Shown here: positions 8,848-17,389 of the stretch, in pieces
Numbering within the stretch: the first letter of the stretch is position 1
Layout of the letters: each line of letters opens with the position of its first letter
Assembly: GCF_022836845.1 (NCBI RefSeq)
Contig: NZ_JAJNNZ010000001.1
Span: 1-64,000 of the forward strand
Source: Vibrio gelatinilyticus
GTDB taxonomy: Bacteria > Pseudomonadota > Gammaproteobacteria > Enterobacterales > Vibrionaceae
DNA length: 64,000 nt
Direction of reading: 5' to 3'
Program-made: the position numbers and the translations under genes
The notes under the pieces: model-generated
Database searches by the model: none
Told to the model about the DNA's origin: nothing
The model's input: only the letters and a program-made list of their open reading frames with translations

Positions 8848-8937
8848 ATGTTTGCAAACCAAAAAAGTCCAACAAGGCGAACGCCAAAACAGACACCCAA
8901 AAAGCGAACTAAACGCGTACCGCTGTCCATGATATAA
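8848..8937 (+). CDS. Very small basic protein, 29 residues
   Basis: This is a 29-codon frame with an unusually strong ribosome site (GAGGAGGTAAC directly before ATG). The product is extremely basic: about ten Lys/Arg, several Pro and Thr, almost no acidic residues. It begins MFANQKSPTRRTPK and ends RVPLSMI. A hairpin (8953-8972) follows 15 bp after the stop. A longer minus-strand frame overlaps it (8721-8930) but lacks any protein character. I do not recognise the product; short basic proteins of this kind can be nucleic-acid or ribosome binding. The Shine-Dalgarno is the main support. Confidence 0.5.
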   Translation: MFANQKSPTRRTPKQTPKKRTKRVPLSMI

Positions 8938-8952
8938 CAACCAAAAGGACCT

Positions 8953-8972
8953 AGCCCTCTTCTGTGAGGGCT
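8953..8972 (+). terminator. Hairpin after the small basic ORF
   Basis: AGCCCTC and GAGGGCT form a 7-bp stem with a 6-base loop. No T-run follows, so it may be a weak or Rho-assisted terminator, or a stabilising 3' end for the small transcript. Confidence 0.45.
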
Positions 8973-9149
8973 AACAGACTCTATTCACCTTGCTTTTAGG
9001 CTACCCACCGCCCCTTCATCACGTTTTTAGCCAAATTCACTTTAAAAGACTGAGAATTCACATATATTTTATTAAGTTACCGTTCTATATAGCTAAGCAT
9101 GCATTAACGGTGGGTAACCTTTAGTGAACTTCAACCTCAAGGAGCAAGT

Positions 9150-9836
9150 ATGTTACATCACGATCATGTTACTGCCATCATTGCAGGAGCCTCTGGGCTT
9201 GTAGGCGGTCATCTTATTGGCATGCTAAGTGAGAGTAACAATATTGATAAAGTTTACGCCCTGTGCCGCTCACCATTAAGCTCACCTTTCGATAAGGTCG
9301 AGACAATAATGGACGGTGGTTTACGCGTAACACAATGGGACGATGACAAAACAGCGCCGGAAATTGGTTTCATCTGTCTTGGCACAACGCGAAAACAAGC
9401 TGGTAGTAAAGCTGCCCTTGAAAAAGTCGACTACGACTTAGTATGCGATGTAGCAAAAACAATGAAGATGCTCGGCGTGAAGCGCATTGCCGTGGTATCC
9501 AGCCTAGGAGCGTCCCCTCGTTCACTCTCGCATTACTTACGTTGCAAAGGAAAAGCAGAAGAGCGCATCGGCCAACTGGGTTTCGACACGGTTATTTTTG
9601 TTCGACCCGGCCCTCTTGCTGGCCGCAAGAAACTGATCCGATCGGATGAAGTTATGCTGCAGAAAGTCATGCCTTTTTTCAAACCGTTAATGATAGGACC
9701 GCTAGAAAACTACCTACCCATTGCTGCAGAAAATGTCGCTAAATCGATGCTATACAGCGTCTTTTTGGAGCAAAGCCAAGCCGTTTCAACACTAGATTCT
9801 AAACAAATGACGGGCTTGCTACAGCAGTACAGTTAA
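9150..9836 (+). CDS. NAD(P)-binding Rossmann-fold oxidoreductase (HTATIP2-like)
   Basis: This 228-residue member of the atypical short-chain dehydrogenase group is related to TIP30/HTATIP2 and YbjT-like proteins. The dinucleotide-binding glycine motif GASGLVGGH is at about residues 13-21. CLGTTRKQAG and the VSSLGASPRS segment correspond to the strands that hold the nucleotide. The Tyr-x3-Lys pair appears as YLRCKGKAE near residue 129. The ATG follows AAGGAG seven bases upstream. It stands alone between intergenic regions, and its substrate is unknown. Confidence 0.82.
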   Translation: MLHHDHVTAIIAGASGLVGGHLIGMLSESNNIDKVYALCRSPLSSPFDKVETIMDGGLRVTQWDDDKTAPEIGFICLGTTRKQAGSKAALEKVDYDLVCDVAKTMKMLGVKRIAVVSSLGASPRSLSHYLRCKGKAEERIGQLGFDTVIFVRPGPLAGRKKLIRSDEVMLQKVMPFFKPLMIGPLENYLPIAAENVAKSMLYSVFLEQSQAVSTLDSKQMTGLLQQYS

Positions 9837-9999
9837 CGGTAAGTTTGACCATTTAGCCATGTATAACTCTTTGATATAAGACCTTACTTTTTCTTATTGT
9901 TAATGGTTACACAACCCCGCTATGTTACTCTCCTCTTTGCATAAACCCGCACTTTCAAAGCGGGTTAAAAAATCCACATTTCTATAAGGATATAACTTT

Positions 10000-11370
10000 A
10001 TGTCGATTGCTGTTATCGCTTCACTTGCGGTATTTTCGGGCATCCTCTACTTCTTGTATGGGCAACAAAAAAAAGGAAATACCCTCTCTCGTTTGGTTCT
10101 GTTTGGCTTAGTACTTGGGAGTGCATTTGGCCTATCACTGCAACTCATTTTCGGTGAGGGCTCATCGGCCATCTCGGGCACACTTGAATGGGTAAATGTT
10201 ATCGGTAAGGGCTACGTTGGCCTACTGAAAATGATCATTATGCCACTTGTGTTGGTGTCGATGATTGCTGCTGTGGTTAAGCTCGAAAAAGGCGGCTCTT
10301 TAGGAAAAATCAGTGGGATCACGATTTCAGTGCTGCTGGCAACGACGGCAATTTCGGCGATTATCGGTATTTTCGTAACTCAATCATTTGGCTTAAGCGC
10401 CGAAGGGCTCACCGAGGGGGCGCGAGAGACAGCTCGTATTGCGGTTCTTGAAAGTCGTATCGGCCGAGTCAGTGATCTGACTATCCCACAAATGCTGGTC
10501 AGCTTTATACCTACAAACCCATTTGCCGATCTTACTGGCTCACGCTCAACCTCTATCATTGCAGTGGTTATCTTTGGCGTACTTACGGGTATTGCTGCTC
10601 GCAAAGTGATGAACGAGAAAAAAGAGCTTGAGTCTCCAATTCGTACATTCGTAGACGCGACTCAATCTGTTGTCATGCGTTTGGTGAAAATGATCATGGC
10701 ATTAACGCCATACGGCATCGCCGCTCTAATGGCTAAAGTGGTGGCAACATCGAGCGCGTCTGACATTCTGAACCTACTTGGTTTTATTGTCGCTTCGTAT
10801 TTCGCCATCTTCCTGATGTTCGTTGTACACGGTTTACTGGTATCGCTGGTAGGCGTAAACCCAAAAGAGTTCTTCCAGAAGATCTGGCCGGTTCTGACGT
10901 TTGCATTTTCCTCTCGCAGTAGCGCAGCCACCATCCCTTTGAATGTAGAAGCACAGGTTACCAAGCTTAACGTGCCACCAGCGATTGCAAACCTTTCGGC
11001 TTCTTTTGGTGCAACAATTGGTCAAAATGGCTGTGCCGGTATCTACCCAGCGATGCTTGCTGTTATGGTTGCCCCAACAGTGGGGATTGATCCAATGGAC
11101 ATCAATTTCATCTTGTCTTTGGTGGCAATGATTACGGTAAGTTCTTTCGGCATTGCCGGAGTTGGTGGTGGTGCAACTTTTGCTGCACTCATTGTTCTGC
11201 CTGCGATGGGGCTGCCTGTTACGATTGCGGCTTTATTGATCTCTATCGAGCCTCTAATTGATATGGCCCGTACTGCTCTCAATGTATCTGGTGCGATGAC
11301 AGCAGGCACCATCGCGAGCCGCTTGCTGGGCAAAAAAGAGGCTGATAAGTTAGAGCAAGCAGAAGCTTAA
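10000..11370 (+). CDS. tcyP: L-cystine:cation symporter, TcyP-like
   Basis: This 456-residue inner-membrane transporter of the dicarboxylate/amino acid:cation symporter (DAACS, GltP-type) family is closest in length and motifs to TcyP/YdjN, which imports cystine. There are about eight spans and two re-entrant loops. The serine-rich motif SSRSSAATIP at about residues 304-313 and the region ATIGQNGCAGIYPA are the substrate-binding hairpins, and GVGGGATFAA is the second hairpin. The ATG follows AAGGATATAAC. It is a single-gene unit ended by the hairpin at 11403. A close alternative would be a glutamate or dicarboxylate carrier. Confidence 0.85.
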   Translation: MSIAVIASLAVFSGILYFLYGQQKKGNTLSRLVLFGLVLGSAFGLSLQLIFGEGSSAISGTLEWVNVIGKGYVGLLKMIIMPLVLVSMIAAVVKLEKGGSLGKISGITISVLLATTAISAIIGIFVTQSFGLSAEGLTEGARETARIAVLESRIGRVSDLTIPQMLVSFIPTNPFADLTGSRSTSIIAVVIFGVLTGIAARKVMNEKKELESPIRTFVDATQSVVMRLVKMIMALTPYGIAALMAKVVATSSASDILNLLGFIVASYFAIFLMFVVHGLLVSLVGVNPKEFFQKIWPVLTFAFSSRSSAATIPLNVEAQVTKLNVPPAIANLSASFGATIGQNGCAGIYPAMLAVMVAPTVGIDPMDINFILSLVAMITVSSFGIAGVGGGATFAALIVLPAMGLPVTIAALLISIEPLIDMARTALNVSGAMTAGTIASRLLGKKEADKLEQAEA

Positions 11371-11402
11371 GTTACCCGTTTTAAGAATCAATGATTAAAA
11401 AA

Positions 11403-11424
11403 GGCACCTTTCGGTGCCTTTTTT
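11403..11424. terminator. Terminator shared by tcyP and yaiL
   Basis: GGCACC-TTTC-GGTGCC is flanked by A-runs on the left and a T-run on the right. It works as an intrinsic terminator for tcyP on the plus strand and, read the other way, for yaiL. Confidence 0.9.
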
Positions 11425-11425
11425 A

Positions 11426-11944
11426 TTACCACATCAAATCATCGGGTACGACAAAGTCTTTGTACGGATCATCTTCGTCGACGACATCTTCTGTAGGCGT
11501 ATTGTTTTGAATCACAAAGTCCTGAGAGCGTTCTTCGATTTTGTTGGCAACCACGGTTGGAATAATAGCGTAGCTTTCGCCGTCACGAGCAACGCTCAAG
11601 TGACCTTTCACCAGCTGTTTATGAGTCGCTTCGTTGATATAGAGGCTTTTAACCAGCGTCTCATCAGTAAAGTTGTATTTTAGGTCACCATCAGCGTCAG
11701 TAATTTTGTTCATAGTAATCAACTGCTTAACCTGAGCTTGAATTTCTTTTGCCAACTTGGCTTGCTCACGTTCTTTGTTTAACGCGACATCACGCTCGAG
11801 CTGAGCTTGTCGGTTTTCTTCAACCGCTGCTTTTGCCTCGCGCGCTTGTGTGCGGCTTTTCTTAGACCCTTTTTTGGCCTTCTTTAATTTTTTTTCATTC
11901 ACCAGACCGGCTTTGAGTAATTGATCTTTTAAGCTCAAGTTCAT
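11426..11944 (-). CDS. yaiL: DUF2058 family protein YaiL
   Basis: This 172-residue cytosolic protein of the DUF2058 / YaiL family has been described as nucleoid-associated in some annotations. The N-terminal half is a very basic, Lys/Ala/Glu-rich coiled coil (about residues 14-75, with KKLKKAKKGSKKSR near the start), followed by a compact beta-rich domain (YNFTDETLVKSLYI) and an acidic tail. The ATG follows AAGGTGA. Convergent with tcyP. The biochemical function is not established. Confidence 0.88.
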   Translation of the reverse strand: MNLSLKDQLLKAGLVNEKKLKKAKKGSKKSRTQAREAKAAVEENRQAQLERDVALNKEREQAKLAKEIQAQVKQLITMNKITDADGDLKYNFTDETLVKSLYINEATHKQLVKGHLSVARDGESYAIIPTVVANKIEERSQDFVIQNNTPTEDVVDEDDPYKDFVVPDDLMW

Positions 11945-12425
11945 TCACCTTAATACGATTGTCCATTTGCGATGCAATGCAGCGCACTGAGTAAAACACC
12001 TGAGGCTATTCTAGCAAAGTGATTGACGTTAGTCTCTTACTACACCATAGAGAAAAGCCACAAACACAATCGCAGCGAACAACAAAAAGAGTTACCGGAA
12101 CTCGGGTTTTCCGAACAATCGAGGTGTTTGGTATTCACTATTTATGGCTAGGTCATCTGACCACTGACTTTTTATTTCCAAATTATGAATGAGTATCTGA
12201 CCACTCCTTTGAACGCACTTGCCCTTGATTGCGGTTATTTCTGCTTAGATTTCATAACAGTAAACAACACGCTCGTAATCTTGGCTGTTAAATTGCGTCA
12301 ATGTCGCGTGTGATGGCATGCTCGTGAACCCTGCAAACGGCAAACAAATCTCATATTGTGGCGTATACTTGACCTGTATCGAGAACGGTACAAAGGCTAG
12401 TGTGACATACTATAAGGAACTACCA
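11945..12425. other. Long intergenic region, no gene seen
   Basis: There is no convincing frame on either strand. An 11-base direct repeat ATCTGACCACT occurs near 12158 and 12194, the first copy inside a small palindrome GGTCATCTGACC. The right end leads into the small frame at 12426, where a TATACT hexamer near 12364 may be its -10 box. Confidence 0.4.
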
Positions 12426-12491
12426 ATGGCTATTTTAACCATCATAGTTGTCTCTACGACAATCGGCTTTATTGTTGGTACAGCAGCTTAA
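12426..12491 (+). CDS. Candidate 21-residue membrane peptide
   Basis: This 21-codon frame (MAILTIIVVSTTIGFIVGTA..) is preceded by AAGGAAC at a proper distance. The whole product could form one transmembrane helix. The stop codon lies inside the loop of a 7-bp hairpin at 12481-12500. Small single-span proteins of this kind are often stress-related or type I toxin-like; here no antisense RNA is evident. Unrecognised. Confidence 0.45.
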   Translation: MAILTIIVVSTTIGFIVGTAA

Positions 12492-12500
12492 ACGCTGCTG
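12481..12500 (+). other. Hairpin around the stop codon of the 21-residue ORF
   Basis: CAGCAGC-TTAAAC-GCTGCTG forms a perfect 7-bp stem at the end of the small frame. There is no T-run, so it is not a classical terminator. Confidence 0.5.
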
Positions 12501-12510
12501 AAATTAATTG

Positions 12511-12585
12511 TATGGTTCGCTTTAGTAACCAGGGTAATGCGCAAAGCAAGTGCATAACAAACTCTTAATGTTTAGGCGAACCATA
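12511..12585. repeat. 75-bp element with 10-bp terminal inverted repeats
   Basis: TATGGTTCGC at 12511-12520 is matched by GCGAACCATA at 12576-12585. An inner imperfect pair (ATGCGC/GTGCAT) lies between them. The element could fold as one long RNA hairpin, be the 3' end of the small transcript, or be a miniature element remnant. Confidence 0.45.
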
Positions 12586-12769
12586 TCAACTAAGCCATCA
12601 TAGTTACCCATACCAAGAGTGAATATTTATTCACTACAAATCCATCATGCACGCTATCTTCTATTGCAACCCGCATTCATTCTCCTCTACTGTGAGGTCT
12701 TTCCCATGTTAGCCAATTTTGATGTAACTCTCTGTTTTTCTGTCTATAGTAATGGTTAATCATCATTGT

Positions 12770-12798
12770 GATATTGCCCCTCTTAAGGGGGCAATATC
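12770..12798. promoter_or_regulatory. Strong 11-bp hairpin/palindrome before the AI-2E family gene
   Basis: GATATTGCCCC and GGGGCAATATC form a perfect 11-bp inverted repeat with a 7-base spacer, 23 bp before the chosen ATG at 12821. No T-run follows. It may be an operator or a 5' mRNA structure. Its presence argues against the longer frame that starts further upstream. Confidence 0.55.
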
Positions 12799-12820
12799 AA
12801 CGAGTATCAGGATACTTTTC

Positions 12821-13921
12821 ATGGATAAAAAATCGGAGCAACGTCAAAGTAAAGTTTTTATCAACAATATGGTCGAATCCGCTATCCGGATCGGCTTACT
12901 TTTGATGCTACTGGTTTTCACCTACGGGATCATTAAACCCTTTATTATTCCTGTGGTTTGGGGAGCAATCATCGCCGTCGCCCTAATGCCATTAACCGTA
13001 AGAATAGAAAAGCTGCTTCGAGGAAGGCGCGGCTTGTCAGCCAGCTTATTGTCGCTATCTGGCATAGCGCTACTCATCTCGCCGTTCATTTTAGTGTCAG
13101 GCTCTGTGTACGAGGGTGTCGCTCAAACTACGCAGGTGCTGCAGTCCGGAGACATTCGCATTCCTGGACCCACTCAAAAAATTGCTGATATTCCGCTAAT
13201 TGGCGACAAGTTGTTTGAAGTGTGGCACCTATTCTCAACCAACCTTGAAAAGGCTTTTCAAACCTTCTTGCCTGAGATAAAAGTGGTCGCCAGCACCCTT
13301 GCGTCTACGCTGGGTAGTGCGGTATCAAGTTTGGTATTTTTTATTATTGCGTTGGCGATCGCAGCAGGCTTTATGACTCACTCCGAGAAAATCTCTGCCG
13401 CTTTACAAACGGTTGCCATCAGGGCTGTTGGGCAAAAGGCCGAGCAGTGGGCTCAATTAATGGCTGCTACCATTCGCAGTGTGTTGCTAGGGGTCATAGG
13501 TGTAGCGTTCATCCAAACGGTTGTCATTGGCTCGGCAATGTTTGTTTATGGTGTACCGGGTGCTGAAATCATCACCCTTGCCCTACTCATCATATGCATA
13601 GCTCAACTTCCGGCACTGATTGTGGTCGCCCCCCTGATCTTTTACGTTTACTCTACTGGCGATACCATCGATACCACTATTTTTGCCATTTGGACGTTGG
13701 CTGGTGGCTTATCAGACAACATTTTAAAGCCCATGCTGATGGGTCGTGGCGTGGACGTGCCTATGCCCATCATTCTGGTTGGTGCGATCGGTGGTATGCT
13801 GTATGCGGGTATCATCGGGCTCTTCCTCGGCGCGATTATCCTCGCAATTTGGTACGAGCTATTTATGTTTTGGCTAAGTCTAGAGCAACAAGCTTTGCGT
13901 GATAATCCGAAAGATCCCTAA
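12821..13921 (+). CDS. AI-2E family transporter (PerM/YdiK-like permease)
   Basis: This inner-membrane protein of about 366 residues belongs to the AI-2E (UPF0118) family. It has the usual pattern: two N-terminal spans, a soluble segment (about residues 90-170), then five or six spans with the conserved GGLSDNILKPMLMGRG near residues 295-310. The members include AI-2 exporters (TqsA) and Na+/H+ antiporters, so the cargo cannot be inferred from this sequence. The ATG at 12821 is chosen because the extra upstream codons run through the hairpin at 12770 and have no protein character. Alone in its unit, ended by the terminator at 13941. Confidence 0.85.
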   Translation: MDKKSEQRQSKVFINNMVESAIRIGLLLMLLVFTYGIIKPFIIPVVWGAIIAVALMPLTVRIEKLLRGRRGLSASLLSLSGIALLISPFILVSGSVYEGVAQTTQVLQSGDIRIPGPTQKIADIPLIGDKLFEVWHLFSTNLEKAFQTFLPEIKVVASTLASTLGSAVSSLVFFIIALAIAAGFMTHSEKISAALQTVAIRAVGQKAEQWAQLMAATIRSVLLGVIGVAFIQTVVIGSAMFVYGVPGAEIITLALLIICIAQLPALIVVAPLIFYVYSTGDTIDTTIFAIWTLAGGLSDNILKPMLMGRGVDVPMPIILVGAIGGMLYAGIIGLFLGAIILAIWYELFMFWLSLEQQALRDNPKDP

Positions 13922-13940
13922 GTCATCACTTTAAACCGTT

Positions 13941-13970
13941 AAGAAAACGCGCCCTAAGGCGCGTTTTCTT
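13941..13970. terminator. Bidirectional terminator, 13-bp stem
   Basis: AAGAAAACGCGCC-CTAA-GGCGCGTTTTCTT is a perfect 13-bp inverted repeat with A and T runs. It ends the AI-2E family gene on the plus strand and the response-regulator gene on the minus strand, whose stop codon overlaps its edge. Confidence 0.9.
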
Positions 13971-14442
13971 ATCTTAACCTGTCCAGCACCACCGTTTGAT
14001 CGAGGTATTGGTGAATCGGTTGATAGTCAAAGCCCATGTCAAAAATATACTCTGTCACAAGAGATCTGACACATTCAGTCAGTTCGCTGCCTTTCCATGG
14101 CTTTTCAAAGTAACGACGCACACCAGCTGTATTGATTGCGGTGATGGTGTCATGGTGCGTGGCTTGCCCAGTGAGCAATACCTTTTTGGTCACCTTAAAC
14201 CGGCTATCTTTGGAAACTTCGGTTAACAGCTCAACCCCTGTCATACCGGGCATCACATGGTCCGAAACAATCACCGCGACGTACTCACCTTGAGCATCAA
14301 GTTCATCCATCAGTTCTAAGACTTCATCAGCCGATTCACAGTCTTCAATATTGAGCCACTCCTCTAGCGTTTCTAAATCCTGTAGTACCGCGCTCAACAC
14401 TTCTCGCTGATCATCGACACAAATAACATTAAGCTTTTCCAT
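13969..14442 (-). CDS. Single-domain response regulator
   Basis: This 157-residue protein has one receiver (REC) domain and no DNA-binding or enzyme domain. The acidic pair is D10-D11, the phosphoacceptor is D61 in VSDHVMPG, the Thr position falls in LLTGQA and the Lys in FEKPWKG. About 30 residues follow the domain as a helical tail. It overlaps the 3' end of the kinase gene by 14 bp, so the two are co-translated and the kinase is very likely its phosphodonor. Output must be by protein contact, perhaps to a PP2C, HPt or chemotaxis-like partner. Confidence 0.88.
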   Translation of the reverse strand: MEKLNVICVDDQREVLSAVLQDLETLEEWLNIEDCESADEVLELMDELDAQGEYVAVIVSDHVMPGMTGVELLTEVSKDSRFKVTKKVLLTGQATHHDTITAINTAGVRRYFEKPWKGSELTECVRSLVTEYIFDMGFDYQPIHQYLDQTVVLDRLR

Positions 14443-15775
14443 ATGCTTCTCCTACAGGTAATTTGACTCGAAATACAGTGGTTTCGCGGTTACTTTTTAC
14501 CGCAATTGAGCCACCATATTCACTTACGATTCGTTTTACGATGGCTAACCCCAGCCCTAATCCAAACGATAGCCCCCCTTTCTTGGTGGTAAAGTTTGGC
14601 TGGAATATCTTTCGTCTTATTGATTCATCTATCTCAGGGCCATTGTTAGCGATCGTCACGGAAATTCGTCCATTCATGACTTTCGTTTGAATGTCTATTT
14701 TTGGCGATTCCACTTCTTGCATGGCATCGCACGCGTTTTTAATTAAATTACTCCAAATCTGCACTAACTCAGTCACGGAACCACTAAGTAAAGGCACATG
14801 TGCAGGCCGAATGCGTACTGATACTCGACGAAGATCGCTTTGCAGCAAAGACAATGCCTTGTTTATGCTGTCATTCACATCGATCACTTCATCAGGTTGC
14901 GTGTCACTGCGGCCTAACTGCTTGACTGATTTAACAATGCCCACGGAATGGCGGGCTGCGACACGTAAGTCATGCAGATCTCGTCCAAACTCCCAGTACT
15001 GCAGTGCCAGCTCTGGCTGTTTTAGCCAGGCACCTAATTCACTGTCTTTGGTTGTTGCTCTGGCCAAACTTTTGGCCAGAGTACGAGGCAGGCCAAGCGA
15101 TTTTTCAAGTTCGCGCGCGCGCGTTCGAATTTCACTCGATGACGCCACCTGACCATTCATAAGCCCTAAATCAAAAAACTGACTCGCTTGCGGGTCCACT
15201 TCTTCAAGCAGTTGGATCATAACACCCTCAAGTCGCTCTGCTTTGCTACTGACCACTCCAATGGCGTTATTTAGCTCATGAGCTATCCCTGCCGCCAGTT
15301 GCCCTAACGTAGTCATCTGCTCGGCCGTGTGCAGGTTTTGTAAAGCCTTTTCTTTTGCCAAAGATTCTTGGGTGGCCCGCCGCTGTCTACGTGACAGTTC
15401 ATTCACCATCACGGGCATAAACTGAGCGTTCAGAGGACCTAGGGTGTCTGGTGAAACAGGCTCAGTTTGCTTGTCTATCCACGCCAGCGTAACCTGACTC
15501 TTTGTCATCACCGTTGAAGATGATGTCCACGAACCCGAAAAAAAACTGTGCACTCCGAAAAAAGCGCCCTTGGTTGCGCTAAACAATTTGGTCAATTTGC
15601 CACTGATATCATCTTCAAAGTAGCCTTCTAATTCGCCTTCTATTACATAATAGAGCCTGTCGTTATGGCCATCTTGTCGAATCACAACTTGCTGTTTTTC
15701 TATTGTTATTTGACGATTTTCATCAGAAAAGTAATGTTCTATGAGTACGTCTATATTGGTCGCGTCAGCGTTCAT
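14429..15775 (-). CDS. Histidine kinase with N-terminal cyclic-nucleotide-like domain
   Basis: This soluble kinase has 448 residues. Residues 15-115 resemble a cNMP-binding/Crp-type beta barrel (DRLYYVIEGELEGYF). A linker helix follows, then the HisKA-type dimerisation helix with H166 in AAGIAHELNNAIG, and an ATPase domain (NLIKNACDAM, GLGLGLAIVKRIV). No membrane span is present, so the signal is cytosolic. The ATG at 15775 overlaps the transporter stop by ATGA. The order transporter-kinase-regulator suggests that the pair senses or controls the carboxylate transported. I cannot confirm that the barrel binds a nucleotide: a full phosphate-binding cassette (RxGExFGE...RxAS) is not evident. Confidence 0.88.
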   Translation of the reverse strand: MNADATNIDVLIEHYFSDENRQITIEKQQVVIRQDGHNDRLYYVIEGELEGYFEDDISGKLTKLFSATKGAFFGVHSFFSGSWTSSSTVMTKSQVTLAWIDKQTEPVSPDTLGPLNAQFMPVMVNELSRRQRRATQESLAKEKALQNLHTAEQMTTLGQLAAGIAHELNNAIGVVSSKAERLEGVMIQLLEEVDPQASQFFDLGLMNGQVASSSEIRTRARELEKSLGLPRTLAKSLARATTKDSELGAWLKQPELALQYWEFGRDLHDLRVAARHSVGIVKSVKQLGRSDTQPDEVIDVNDSINKALSLLQSDLRRVSVRIRPAHVPLLSGSVTELVQIWSNLIKNACDAMQEVESPKIDIQTKVMNGRISVTIANNGPEIDESIRRKIFQPNFTTKKGGLSFGLGLGLAIVKRIVSEYGGSIAVKSNRETTVFRVKLPVGEAYGKA

Positions 15776-17193
15776 CCAATGTGCCCTACTGCATGAAGCA
15801 ACCATACCAGTACAAAGCTTAATAACACGCCAACGACACCAAGAATAATACCAACACGTGCCATTTGGCTGGTTTGTACATTCCCTGTCGCGTGCGCCAA
15901 CGCATTGGGCGGCGTACTAATGGGCAGAGACATGCCTAAAGACGCAGCAAATGTCACCACGAGAATAAGCGTAATTTCACCTCCCAAAGGTGCCAGTGAC
16001 GTCATCGACATACCCAGTGCTGCCATGATTGGCATTAACAAGTTGGCCGTCGCGGTATGAGACATGAAGTTCGCCATGATTAAACATAAAAAAGCGGCGC
16101 CAAATAACACCAAATAAGGCGAAAACGCATCAAATGGAATACTGTGCACCACAAGCTTGGCAAGACCTGTTTTGTCGAGTGCTAGGCCAAGTGCGATACC
16201 ACCCGAGACTAACCACAATACATCCCAAGATATTCTCTTGAGGTCTTCTTTATTGATGATACCCGTTAGCGAAAATACAGCCACTGGGATCAAAGCAACT
16301 GTATAGGAATTCATGCCGTGTGACGAACCCATGAGCCATAAAATTATGGTGGCGGAAAAGGTTATGTAAACCATGATGGCTTTCGGCGTTTTTAAGAATT
16401 TGCCTTTAATTGAAAGCTCTATCTTTTGCTGATCTGCTCGGTACATACCATTGATAAGGAACCATGCCAGCGCCATCATAACAACGACAAACGGAACCCC
16501 AAATACCATCCATTCACCAAAGCTAATATAACTGTCACCCACCAGATATTTCAATGCTATCGCATTAGGAGGCGTCCCAATTGGGGTACCTATCCCACCG
16601 ATGTTAGCGGCGACTGGAATGCATAAAGCAAAGGCTACGCGACCTGGATCTTTAGGACCAAATACAGCAATCACTGGTGTGAGTATCGACAACATCATCG
16701 CGGTGGTTGCTGTGTTGGACATAAACATAGAAAACACACCTGTGATCAGCATCAAGCCCAACATGACGTATTTAGGATCGCTGCCAAACGGACGCAATAG
16801 CACTCGGGCTAGGTTGACATCCAATCGGTATTTGGTCGCCGCCATCGCGAGGAAGAATCCGCCTAAAAACAGCATGATGATTGGGCTGGCAAACGTGGCC
16901 ATGATTTCGTTGTATTGCAGCAACTCTCCAAAGTGTGCTTGCCCCTCGTCTGCTCGGAACCAATAAATGCCTTTGTTAGATAACATAAGCAACTCAAGAA
17001 CGATGATCACCACAGAAGTTGCATAGATTGGAATCGGCTCGAATACCCAGCATAAAGCGGCTAGCAAGAAAATAGCGATCACTCGCTGTTGTATGATGGT
17101 GATGCCCTCGAAGGGAAAGGCTGATAAGGGTAAAAGCAATACTATAAGGGGTATTACCAGAGGAATAATGTACTTTAGCTGATCGCGCTTCAT
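15772..17193 (-). CDS. DASS family sodium:carboxylate symporter
   Basis: This 473-residue inner-membrane transporter belongs to the divalent anion:Na+ symporter (DASS/SLC13, VcINDY-like) family. The two Ser-Asn/His-Thr signatures that hold substrate and sodium are visible: MSNTATTAMM at about residues 158-167 and FMSHTATANLL near 380. The paired GTPPNA and STPPNA motifs follow each one. Succinate or related C4-dicarboxylates and citrate are the usual substrates; the sequence does not decide which. It is the first gene of a transporter-kinase-response regulator operon (ATGA overlap at 15772-15775), and a Usp gene lies 196 bp upstream. Confidence 0.9.
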   Translation of the reverse strand: MKRDQLKYIIPLVIPLIVLLLPLSAFPFEGITIIQQRVIAIFLLAALCWVFEPIPIYATSVVIIVLELLMLSNKGIYWFRADEGQAHFGELLQYNEIMATFASPIIMLFLGGFFLAMAATKYRLDVNLARVLLRPFGSDPKYVMLGLMLITGVFSMFMSNTATTAMMLSILTPVIAVFGPKDPGRVAFALCIPVAANIGGIGTPIGTPPNAIALKYLVGDSYISFGEWMVFGVPFVVVMMALAWFLINGMYRADQQKIELSIKGKFLKTPKAIMVYITFSATIILWLMGSSHGMNSYTVALIPVAVFSLTGIINKEDLKRISWDVLWLVSGGIALGLALDKTGLAKLVVHSIPFDAFSPYLVLFGAAFLCLIMANFMSHTATANLLMPIMAALGMSMTSLAPLGGEITLILVVTFAASLGMSLPISTPPNALAHATGNVQTSQMARVGIILGVVGVLLSFVLVWLLHAVGHIG

Positions 17194-17389
17194 GCTACTC
17201 GTCCTGAGAATCGTCTACTGCGCACAGTATCCGTTCCTTTGCTATGCACACTTTAGCGTCAGATCAATTTTTTGAAATAAATATCAATGAGTTTCTTGTT
17301 CTGTGAATCAACCTACAGTTTATACACCGCGCCTGTGACATTACAGCCATCGCTAACTTTCATGAATTATTGCTATGTCATTCGCTTGC

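Noticed and set aside
8721..8930. 69-codon minus-strand frame
   Set aside because: It overlaps the better supported small plus-strand frame, has no ribosome site and its composition looks random.
12154..12205. Direct repeat ATCTGACCACT with small palindrome
   Set aside because: Only 11 bases, no second-scale pattern and no gene nearby that it would clearly serve.
12551..12580. GCATAAC...GTTTAGG looks like attC core boxes
   Set aside because: The spacing (under 30 bp) is too short for an attC and no cassette gene adjoins.
14691..15152. 153-codon plus-strand frame inside the histidine kinase gene
   Set aside because: Opposite strand of a well supported kinase; no family pattern.
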